This document shows positions 1-5,188 of a stretch of 5,277 nt of DNA, in pieces. Below the pieces are notes generated by a model that was given only the letters and a program-made list of their open reading frames with translations, ran no database searches and had not been told where the DNA came from. The stretch is taken from positions 1 through 5,277 of the forward strand of contig JAQVME010000116.1 of assembly GCA_028703745.1 (NCBI GenBank), written 5' to 3'. Each line of letters starts with the position of its first letter. The first letter of the stretch is position 1. The translations under genes were made by a program, and so were the position numbers. This stretch comes from Clostridia bacterium. Its GTDB lineage: Bacteria > Bacillota > Clostridia > Christensenellales > DTU072.

Positions 1-725
1 CTGTACATACTAGTAAGTGTTTTTTCCACCATTTCAATTGCCTTGTCACACTTTTCGAAGTGCGCGTAGCGCATCAGAAACATAAGATTGTGCGCCGACG
101 GAAACTTTGGCGCGCTCCCGAAGCCGCCGTAACTTTTGTCAAAACTGTGTTCAAACTCCGAAAAAACTTGCTCGAAAAGCTTGCTGCCCGTCACATCGGC
201 GGCATTTTCCGCTGTTATACTGTCTTTTAGAAAATTAGTAAAATCCTCGCCGTAGTCCTTGAGTTTTTTACCGCCGCCTTGCCACTGCATTATTACGTTG
301 CTGAGAATTTCCACCAGTCCCGCTCTGCCCATTGCCGTTCTTGGAGGCAGGTACGTAGCCGTAAAAAAAGGTTTTTGCAAAGGCGTGGCAATGATGGTCA
401 ACGGCCAGCCGCCCTGTCCGTTCATAGTCACGCATGCGTTCATATATATATTGTCAATGTCCGGTCTTTCCTCGCGGTCTACCTTTATAGAAACAAAGTT
501 TCCGTTAAGCAGTTCCGCCACTTCATTGTCCTCAAAGCTCTCTTCCGCCATGACGTGGCACCAATGACAAGTACTGTAGCCTATGCTGATAAACAGAGGC
601 TTGTTCTCGTTTTCGGCTCTATGCAACGCTTCCTCTCCCCACGGATACCAGTCCACGGGATTGTAGACGTGCTGCAAAAGATAAGGTGATTTTTCATTTT
701 TCAAATGGTTCGGTTTGTTTTTCAT
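1..725 (-). CDS. DUF255/YyaL-type thioredoxin-fold protein, N-terminal part
   Basis: Reading leftward from ATG at 725-723, the frame stays open for 241 codons to the window edge, so the C-terminus is missing. Residues 10-29 match the signature that opens the DUF255 family (SPYLLQH at 13-19, NPVDWYPW at 22-29). It is followed by [14 protein letters not shown] with a redox-type CxxC at Cys53/Cys56, then [16 protein letters not shown] and GQGGWPLT. This is the thioredoxin-like domain of the bacterial YyaL/human SPATA20 family, whose members are about 600-700 residues long and carry a C-terminal alpha/alpha-barrel like that of N-acylglucosamine 2-epimerases; that part lies off the left edge. The physiological role of the family is not settled; disulfide or redox chemistry is suggested only by the CxxC. 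The start is supported by a G-rich ribosome binding site (complement of 730-738) ending 4 bases before the ATG. The protein is probably cytoplasmic, as no signal peptide is visible. It is divergent from the hydrolase gene at 1030. Confidence 0.93.
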   Translation of the reverse strand, partial: MKNKPNHLKNEKSPYLLQHVYNPVDWYPWGEEALHRAENENKPLFISIGYSTCHWCHVMAEESFEDNEVAELLNGNFVSIKVDREERPDIDNIYMNACVTMNGQGGWPLTIIATPLQKPFFTATYLPPRTAMGRAGLVEILSNVIMQWQGGGKKLKDYGEDFTNFLKDSITAENAADVTGSKLFEQVFSEFEHSFDKSYGGFGSAPKFPSAHNLMFLMRYAHFEKCDKAIEMVEKTLTSMY

Positions 726-772
726 CGTTCCCCCCACCGTTTTTATAAAATAAATTATTCCATATTCGACTA

Positions 773-800
773 TTCTTAACCCCAAAACCCGTGCTATAAT
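773..800 (+). promoter_or_regulatory. Extended -10 promoter candidate (upstream)
   Basis: TGCTATAAT at 792-800 is a perfect TATAAT hexamer preceded by the TG of an extended -10. A weak -35 (TTCTTA, 773-778) lies 16 bases upstream. Transcription would start near 807 and run toward the hydrolase gene, giving a leader of about 220 bases. With the stronger promoter at 971-999 it would make a tandem pair. It could equally be the leftover promoter of the small coding remnant that begins at 807. Confidence 0.5.
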
Positions 801-806
801 AATCAA

Positions 807-967
807 ATGAGAACTATAGGAGATTTCCAAACAAAAAATGTCGAAAAAATCATTGCCGCCGTAGCAAAAACCCGACTCGGCGGGTAAATCTTGTCGTTGC
901 TGCTGATGCAATCAAGATGCCGTTTGAACAGAGAATTACGCAAAAACAAGCTTTTATAGCGCGATGA
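807..967 (+). other. Possible decayed coding remnant in the divergent spacer
   Basis: An ATG at 807 opens a 26-codon frame ([20 protein letters not shown] at the start) that stops at 885-887. One frame over, from 884 to 967, a protein-like stretch continues ([16 protein letters not shown] is part of it) and stops with TGA. Read together they resemble one N-terminal segment broken by a frameshift. The opening is faintly like the start of class I fumarate hydratase/tartrate dehydratase alpha subunits, but this is too short to claim. No Shine-Dalgarno sequence precedes 807, and the promoter candidate at 795-800 would start transcription almost exactly at this ATG. It may instead be untranslated leader or spacer DNA. 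Nothing else coding is visible between 726 and 1029. Confidence 0.25.
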
Positions 968-970
968 ATA

Positions 971-999
971 TTGACATTTTGCTATTTCAGTGATATTTT
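971..999 (+). promoter_or_regulatory. Sigma-A-type promoter of the alpha/beta hydrolase gene
   Basis: A consensus -35 TTGACA (971-976) is followed after exactly 17 bases by -10 TATTTT (994-999), itself preceded by a TGA at 991-993, as in an extended -10. The predicted start near 1006 leaves a leader of about 24 bases containing the ribosome binding site at 1021-1025. The -10 is embedded in a small inverted repeat, TGATA-TTT-TATCA (991-1003), which could be a regulator half-site pair or chance in AT-rich DNA. Confidence 0.72.
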
Positions 1000-1029
1000 A
1001 TCATATATATAGTTATTGTTGGAGGGAGT

Positions 1030-1938
1030 ATGGAAAGGTCCAGAATATTTTTCAAGGCGAGCGACTTGATTTTTCACTATCCGAGGAATTACAAACGTTT
1101 TCCCGACGTTGTGCGGGAAAATAACCTTACGTTTGATGACAGATACGGAGACTTAACAAAAGCCGACGTATATTACAACCCGAAAAAAAAGCAGGGCAAG
1201 TATCCGGTTTTCATAAACGTCCACGGCGGAGGCTTCGTGCGCGGAGACAAGCGACACCGTTCGACCTTCTGCTCCTTTATCGCCGACAACGGATGGTTCG
1301 TTTATAACATAAATTACCGCTTAGCGCCGCAATACCCTCTGCCGGCAGGCACGGAAGACACGCTTAACGCTATGAATTATTTGCTTACAATAGCCGAAAA
1401 ATACGACCTTGACACAGACAAGATTGTCATCTCCGGAGATTCGGCAGGCGCGTATTATGCTGCCGCTGCGGCGCTTGCAAGCTGTGACGAAAACTACCGC
1501 AAGCGGCTCGACCTCCCGTTCTATAATGGCAAGCTGGCTGCGCTTGTCACCTTCTGCGGACTTTTTGACCCCATAAAATCCATGTGCCGCCCCACACCTC
1601 TGGATATTTCAAAGAACGTCGCAGAATGCTTGCTGGGCTTCAAAATTCAAGACGACGCCGGAAACCTCGCGGATTATCCCTTGATTGACGCCATAAATCT
1701 TATCGAATACGCCACCGAAAAATGGCCGGCCACCTTCATCGTGACGGCGGTTAAGGACTCTTTCTGCGGCGGACAGGGAGAAATGCTTGAAGAAAAGCTA
1801 AAAACCGCGGGCGCAAAGGTGCTTTCCTACCACGCAAAGGACTACAATGAAGGACATTGTTTCCACCTTCTGCCTTATTTGAAAGGCACTAAGGTCTGCT
1901 GGCAGAAACTCATAGAGTTCTTAGATACCATAAAATAA
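1030..1938 (+). CDS. Alpha/beta hydrolase, hormone-sensitive-lipase-like esterase
   Basis: This 302-residue protein has the hallmarks of the HSL-type (family IV) carboxylesterases. They are the oxyanion-hole motif HGGGF at residues 65-69, the YRLAP segment at 96-100, and the nucleophile elbow GDSAG at 136-140 with catalytic Ser138. Asp243 (in VKDSF) and His276 (in EGHCFH) are the probable acid and base of the triad. Such enzymes hydrolyse esters of short or medium acyl chains; the actual substrate cannot be inferred. There is no signal peptide or membrane segment, so it should be cytoplasmic. The length is normal for the family. The start is set by GGAGG at 1021-1025, four bases before the ATG, and by the promoter at 971-999. 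It converges on the DUF6320/acyltransferase operon with only six bases between the stop codons. This suggests, but does not prove, a shared pathway in which acyl groups are added by one enzyme and removed by the other. Confidence 0.93.
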   Translation: MERSRIFFKASDLIFHYPRNYKRFPDVVRENNLTFDDRYGDLTKADVYYNPKKKQGKYPVFINVHGGGFVRGDKRHRSTFCSFIADNGWFVYNINYRLAPQYPLPAGTEDTLNAMNYLLTIAEKYDLDTDKIVISGDSAGAYYAAAAALASCDENYRKRLDLPFYNGKLAALVTFCGLFDPIKSMCRPTPLDISKNVAECLLGFKIQDDAGNLADYPLIDAINLIEYATEKWPATFIVTAVKDSFCGGQGEMLEEKLKTAGAKVLSYHAKDYNEGHCFHLLPYLKGTKVCWQKLIEFLDTIK

Positions 1939-1944
1939 TACTCT

Positions 1945-2628
1945 TTAGATATGAAAAATCCGTTTGAATTCTCCCCACAAGATTTTGTGGGCGAGGATGA
2001 TGGCGGTGAGAATTATGCTGCCGGACGTAGCCGCGACTACTATCGCAGGCCACACCACGTGTTGACGGGTGAATACCACTATCAGTAGCGGCAGCAGTCC
2101 GAGCATGGCAACAAGGAACAGGCTGAAGATATATTTTCTGGCGTTTTCAATATTTATTAAGATATACGCTCCTATCGTAACCATAGAAAGAAAAACTATG
2201 GCGGGCAAGATATATTCATATATCCACAAATTTTTGCCCATCACCTGCTGTATAAGAATAAAAACGGCTATAAGCGCTACGGCTTGAGTGAAAATCTTGG
2301 AGTTGAAATGCCTGTAGCTCATGATGGTATATCTCAAAAAGAAATATAAATACAGCAAGAAGCCCAGCACGATTAGCGACCAATAGACCTTGGGCGTGAC
2401 AATGATGTTTGTTGTAATGGATATCAGCATAATATTAAAGGATATAATCAAATATAGCTTGTTGAGCGGAGTCGTTGCCTTAGGTCGGTTCTTTGAGCGC
2501 TCGGGGAACGCCCGTTCCGTCCTTTGTATTTCTTTTTTTGCATCCTCCGTCGTGTCAAGCCTTTCGTGGCAAAGAGGGCACTCCAAGGTTTTGCAGTTTA
2601 TTTCAACATTGCATTTTTGACAGCGCAT
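1945..2628 (-). CDS. DUF6320-type zinc-ribbon, six-helix membrane protein
   Basis: The 227-residue protein starts with a zinc-ribbon-like knuckle pair, Cys3-x2-Cys6 and Cys17-x2-Cys20. A charged linker follows (about 25-55), then six predicted hydrophobic helices at roughly 57-77, 82-100, 112-130, 137-160, 167-187 and 191-214, and a short basic tail ending RIFHI. Cys-ribbon plus six helices plus a terminal FHI matches my memory of DUF6320 proteins of Clostridia, whose function is unknown. The longer in-frame start at 2706 is rejected: it overlaps the upstream gene, while GGAGG (complement of 2636-2640) sits 7 bases before the ATG at 2628 and the Cys motif begins immediately after it. The gene starts one base after the TAA of the acyltransferase gene (TAA-t-ATG), with its ribosome binding site inside that gene, which points to translational coupling. 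The protein may be a membrane anchor or partner of the acyltransferase; this is inference. Confidence 0.85.
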   Translation of the reverse strand: MRCQKCNVEINCKTLECPLCHERLDTTEDAKKEIQRTERAFPERSKNRPKATTPLNKLYLIISFNIMLISITTNIIVTPKVYWSLIVLGFLLYLYFFLRYTIMSYRHFNSKIFTQAVALIAVFILIQQVMGKNLWIYEYILPAIVFLSMVTIGAYILINIENARKYIFSLFLVAMLGLLPLLIVVFTRQHVVWPAIVVAATSGSIILTAIILAHKILWGEFKRIFHI

Positions 2629-2629
2629 A

Positions 2630-3961
2630 TTATACCTCCCGCATATTGCTGACCACCGCAACGCCCAGTCCCATACCGCTGAGGGTGGTAAAGAACTGCC
2701 GTTCAATCTCCGTGCCGACTATCTGCCGCGTAAAGGAAATGACCGTCTTGTTGTTGTAGGACACTATGCCCATATTGTTGGGCGTCTTTCTGCCGCAATT
2801 CAGCATAAAGGTAAAATTATCAATAAAGTCTGCGCCGCCGGGCATATACACGTTGCCCAGGTTCGAGATAATCATCGTCTGTTTTGCGCTACCCGTGAAA
2901 TTCTTTACGAGCTTGGCAAAGAACGACTTTATGACAAGCGGCATAAATTTCAGCAACGGTTTTTTGTCCATGAGTGAAGTAAAGCTTACCTTGAGGTCAA
3001 GCTCCTTTTTTTCCAGCTGGGTTGCCAGCTGTTCTTTTATTACGGAGATATAGCTCTCAAGCTCGCGGGGCACGACGTCCGGATTCAGACTGCATTTGGC
3101 AAAACTTGTAAAATTATAAATGGATTCCGACGGATAGAACCTTCGCAGGTTAATAGGCAAAAAAACTATAAGATTGCGTTTTGAGCTGCCCTTATGGTGC
3201 GCTTTGGTTGCTGAAAGCATAGCTATTGCAGCAATAAGCACCGTCAAACTACAGCCGAATTTCTTTGTGAGGGCAAGCAGCTCTTTTGTGTCTACTGTTC
3301 CTTGAATAAGCCCGAAACCCTCCCTTTTGAAGTAGGTTCCTTTTATTTGAAAGGCGCCGCCGCCTGTCATTTTTTCCATGCCTTTTTTGAAGTTGAATTT
3401 CTGATAGTTTTCTTTGAAGCCGTCCTTAAATTCTTCAGGGTTTAGCGGTTGGTCAACCGTCTTGACGCCGTCGGCGGACAACTGCTCGCCGCGCTCGGCA
3501 AGATAATAATATATCAGCGTTTTGAAAAATTCAAGCGCAGAGCTGCCGTCGCAAAGTCCGTGGAAAAAATCAACAAATATCTTTCTCTTGTAATAAGTGA
3601 CACGCAAAAGATACCCTTTGTTTTGGCGGAAATCAATTTTTTTCAGCAGCGAGCCGTCGTCGGCGCGTACAAAAGGACGTCTGTTGTTGGATACAAAATA
3701 ATGGCGGAAAAAGCCTTGCGAAAGCTCAACTTCGAATGAAGGATACCTCTTAAAGGTTACTTTCAGGGCTTTTTCGAGGTCGTCACGGTCAATATAGCTG
3801 TTTAGCTCTACTCCCAGACGGAATAAGCTCTGTGTCTTTAGTGTAATAATCATTGGATATACGGCCGCCGAATTGTCAAGCCTGAACCATGAGCCGTGTT
3901 TTTCCGATATTTCAAAATCTTTCATATATTTGATTATATTTATATTATTTCTAATAGTCAA
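2630..3961 (-). CDS. Alcohol-acetyltransferase-like (condensation-fold) acyltransferase
   Basis: This 443-residue protein has the HxxxDG active-site motif of the chloramphenicol-acetyltransferase/NRPS-condensation/alcohol-acetyltransferase superfamily as HGLCDG at 134-139, with His134 the expected general base. Family-typical segments are WFRLDNSA near the N-terminus (25-32), a YIDRDDLEKALKVTFKRYP segment (56-74), and a C-terminal region with NNMGIVSYNNK and ISFTRQI, corresponding to the late sheet of the fold. Members move an acyl group from CoA or a carrier to a hydroxyl or amine; the acceptor here is unknown. No signal peptide is present. The frame has a TTG start at 3961-3959 with GGAGG (complement of 3971-3975) nine bases upstream. 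The first in-frame ATG (3925) has no ribosome binding site, although conserved sequence begins only after it. The gene is first in a two-gene operon, directly coupled to the DUF6320 gene. Confidence 0.87.
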   Translation of the reverse strand: MTIRNNINIIKYMKDFEISEKHGSWFRLDNSAAVYPMIITLKTQSLFRLGVELNSYIDRDDLEKALKVTFKRYPSFEVELSQGFFRHYFVSNNRRPFVRADDGSLLKKIDFRQNKGYLLRVTYYKRKIFVDFFHGLCDGSSALEFFKTLIYYYLAERGEQLSADGVKTVDQPLNPEEFKDGFKENYQKFNFKKGMEKMTGGGAFQIKGTYFKREGFGLIQGTVDTKELLALTKKFGCSLTVLIAAIAMLSATKAHHKGSSKRNLIVFLPINLRRFYPSESIYNFTSFAKCSLNPDVVPRELESYISVIKEQLATQLEKKELDLKVSFTSLMDKKPLLKFMPLVIKSFFAKLVKNFTGSAKQTMIISNLGNVYMPGGADFIDNFTFMLNCGRKTPNNMGIVSYNNKTVISFTRQIVGTEIERQFFTTLSGMGLGVAVVSNMREV

Positions 3962-3970
3962 GCATACATA
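3940..3970 (+). promoter_or_regulatory. Sigma-E-like sporulation promoter for yabP-yabQ
   Basis: CATACATA at 3963-3970 matches seven of eight positions of the Bacillus sigma-E -10 (CATACAnT). TTATATT at 3940-3946 matches the -35 (KMATATT) at six of seven positions, with a 16-base spacer, one longer than the usual 14-15. Transcription would start around 3976, about 30 bases before the yabP ATG, leaving the GGAGG at 3997-4001 in the leader. Mother-cell sigma-E control is known for yabP/yabQ in Bacillus, so position and content agree. The region is AT-rich, which raises the chance of coincidence for the -35. Confidence 0.5.
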
Positions 3971-3975
3971 CCTCC
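3971..3975 (-). promoter_or_regulatory. Ribosome binding site that selects a TTG start
   Basis: On the minus strand this reads GGAGG, then nine bases, then TTG (3961-3959), the start of the acyltransferase frame. Two ATGs lie between them, but each opens a frame of only a few codons before a stop. They are also closer to the GGAGG than is usual, so TTG is the best-supported initiation codon. Confidence 0.6.
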
Positions 3976-3985
3976 AATGCTTAAT

Positions 3986-4014
3986 AATGTATAAACGGAG
4001 GCCATATGGAGCAA
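3986..4014 (-). promoter_or_regulatory. Weak sigma-A-like promoter candidate for the acyltransferase operon
   Basis: On the minus strand TTGCTC (complement of 4009-4014) and TACATT (complement of 3986-3991) are separated by 17 bases. Transcription would start near 3979 and leave a short leader containing the GGAGG at 3975-3971. Only TTG of the -35 and four of six -10 positions fit the consensus. If real, it overlaps the first codons of yabP and faces the sigma-E-like promoter. Confidence 0.3.
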
Positions 4015-4269
4015 TTAATAAAAGAGCATAGCGTTCATCTCGAAAAAGGCACGCTCACGGTTACGGGAGTAACAAATGTCGACAGTTTTGATTCAAAAAC
4101 CGTAATTGCGGCGCTTGTAAACGACTCGATTACCGTAAAGGGCGAGAACTTGACGGTGCTAGACCTCGACATAAAGGGGCAAACCCTGGTGCTCAAGGGT
4201 ACGGTGGCATCTTTTGTTTATGGCAAAAAACAAGAAAAAGTGTCGCTGGTCAAAAGAATCTTCAAATAA
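4006..4269 (+). CDS. yabP: Sporulation protein YabP
   Basis: This 87-residue protein carries the YabP/YqfC family pattern. It has a HSVHLEKG-type N-terminal strand, TVTGVTNVDSFDSKTV in the middle (residues 18-33), then GENLTVLDLDIKGQTLVLKG and a closing hydrophobic/basic stretch ending VKRIFK. Family members are about 85-100 residues, predicted all-beta, and expressed in the mother cell during endospore formation, where they are linked to cortex or envelope assembly. The precise biochemical role is not established. The start is supported by GGAGG at 3997-4001, four bases before the ATG. The stop TAA directly abuts the ATG of yabQ, the usual partner, so the two are almost certainly cotranscribed. 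The sigma-E-like promoter at 3940-3970 fits the expected regulation. Confidence 0.92.
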   Translation: MEQLIKEHSVHLEKGTLTVTGVTNVDSFDSKTVIAALVNDSITVKGENLTVLDLDIKGQTLVLKGTVASFVYGKKQEKVSLVKRIFK

Positions 4270-4782
4270 ATGGATACCTTGGTCCAGCCTTTTTTTTCGC
4301 TACTTTTCTTTGCCGCGGGTTGCGCGGGCTATGCCGCATACGAATTTTTTAGAGCTCTGTCATGCGAAAAATTTTTTGAACCGGTTGCCGACATGCTTTC
4401 GGCAATGCTGCTGTGCGGAATTTTTCTCGCGGTCTCTCATTTTTTTTACGATGGTCAAATAAAACTATATGCTTTGGTCTGCTTTTTTTGCGGCGCGGCA
4501 ATACTTCGAACGCTACTCAAGGACCAACTGCGCCGAGCCATGCGGGCTTTTGACGCAAAACTCCTTTATTTATTAAAGAAAATATGCGCCCGTGCGCATA
4601 AAAAACTCAGCGGTGTACAAGCTAAAATAAAAGGAGTGATTAAACATGGCAGAGGTACAGCAAAAGAAACAACAATCTCAAAACGAGTTAAACGAAAACC
4701 TTCAGAGCACAAGGTTAAAAAAGGTACTCGACGAGGAAATAACTCCGGAAGAAATTTCGGCGGGCGAGCTCGACCAGCTTGA
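4270..4782 (+). CDS. yabQ: Spore cortex biosynthesis protein YabQ (3' end uncertain)
   Basis: Three hydrophobic helices at about residues 7-27, 37-60 and 64-82 are separated by short loops. The segment IKLYALVCFFCGAAI (64-78) corresponds to the conserved last helix of YabQ, an integral membrane protein needed for spore cortex formation and made under sigma-E in Bacillus. The ATG follows the yabP TAA without a gap, and no clear ribosome binding site is present, so translation probably couples to yabP. The open frame gives 170 residues, but the last 137 bases overlap the next gene, and that Lys/Arg-rich tail is what an out-of-frame reading of its A-rich start would produce. A one-base loss in the A6 run at 4600-4605 would end the protein at TAA 4628-4630 (119 residues), three bases before the next ribosome binding site. 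Identity is secure; the C-terminus is not. Confidence 0.85.
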   Translation: MDTLVQPFFSLLFFAAGCAGYAAYEFFRALSCEKFFEPVADMLSAMLLCGIFLAVSHFFYDGQIKLYALVCFFCGAAILRTLLKDQLRRAMRAFDAKLLYLLKKICARAHKKLSGVQAKIKGVIKHGRGTAKETTISKRVKRKPSEHKVKKGTRRGNNSGRNFGGRARPA

Positions 4783-5188
4783 GCTGTTGCAAGAGGTATA
4801 CAAGAGCGCCACCCAGGGTATGCAAAGCGTCGAAGTCATCCGTCCTATGATAAAAGACAAGGCGCTGAAAAGTATTCTTTTCCGACAATATAACAGCTAT
4901 AAGGCTTTGACAAAGGAAATAGAGCTTCAAGCGGCGACAAACGGCTACGATTTGCGCGCGTCGACCTTTTTGAACAAGGCTATGATGTACGGCAGTCTGC
5001 TGCTAAACACCATTACCGACCGTTCTTCAAGCAAACTCGCAGAGGTGATGATTCAGGGTATCAACATGGGCATCATCAGTCTTGTAAAGGTCAAGAACAA
5101 CATAGATCCCGACATCAAAGTCGACATGACCTTCGCTGACAAGCTTATGGACATACTTAGATCTCTCCCGGGCTTGGCTTCTCCTTGA
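4646..5188 (+). CDS. DUF2383/ferritin-like helical-bundle protein, C-terminus replaced at a junction
   Basis: The protein is almost entirely helical. Residues 1-40 are Gln/Glu/Lys-rich and probably disordered. From about 42 there are amphipathic helices (LELLQEVYKSATQGMQSVEV; then MIKDKALKSILFRQYNSYKA) and, after a small loop, the stretch MMYGSLLLNTITDRSSSKLA (113-132) with EVMIQGINMGI. This resembles uncharacterised clostridial proteins with a ferritin-like or DUF2383-like bundle; a spore-coat CotF-like relationship is a weaker alternative. I know no function. The start has GGAG at 4633-4636, nine bases before the ATG. It lies downstream of yabP-yabQ in the same direction, so a sporulation role is possible. 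Residues after about 171 (reading LPGLASP at the end) come from GC-rich foreign sequence beyond the AGATCT at 5159-5164. The true C-terminus, probably some 10-20 residues, is missing. Confidence 0.8.
   Translation: MAEVQQKKQQSQNELNENLQSTRLKKVLDEEITPEEISAGELDQLELLQEVYKSATQGMQSVEVIRPMIKDKALKSILFRQYNSYKALTKEIELQAATNGYDLRASTFLNKAMMYGSLLLNTITDRSSSKLAEVMIQGINMGIISLVKVKNNIDPDIKVDMTFADKLMDILRSLPGLASP
5159..5164. other. Probable chimeric junction at AGATCT
   Basis: To the left, the sequence is about 43% GC over 120 bases and codes on the plus strand. To the right it is about 59% GC (69 of 117) and codes on the minus strand for an unrelated protein. Both reading frames lose their family pattern at this hexamer, which contains GATC. 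This fits ligation of two genomic fragments at a Sau3AI/MboI/BglII-type end or a misassembly, rather than a natural gene boundary. Confidence 0.65.

Noticed and set aside
259..689. Two overlapping plus-strand open frames (259-567 and 279-689)
   Set aside because: Both lie antisense to the clearly conserved DUF255 coding region and show no recognisable domain or ribosome binding site.
871..884. Short GC-rich stem CCCG-ACTCGG-CGGG in the divergent spacer, considered as an attenuator
   Set aside because: Only four base pairs and no following T run; too weak to call.
1974..1991. Perfect 7-bp hairpin CCCACAA-GATT-TTGTGGG just past the hydrolase stop, a possible terminator
   Set aside because: It has no T run directly after the stem on either strand, and it lies within the conserved C-terminal codons of the DUF6320 gene.
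2629..2706. Longer N-terminus for the DUF6320 gene starting at 2706
   Set aside because: It would overlap the acyltransferase gene; the ATG at 2628 has GGAGG and is directly followed by the Cys-x2-Cys motif.
2069..3739. Several plus-strand open frames opposite the DUF6320 and acyltransferase genes (for example 2390-2620, 2766-3053, 3449-3739)
   Set aside because: They are antisense shadows of two well-supported minus-strand genes, with no domains of their own.
4214..4462. Plus-strand open frame overlapping the end of yabP and the start of yabQ
   Set aside because: Out of frame with both recognised sporulation genes, and its translation lacks any family pattern.
4715..4930. Minus-strand open frame of 71 codons
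   Set aside because: Antisense to the helical-bundle gene, with no ribosome binding site or recognisable domain.
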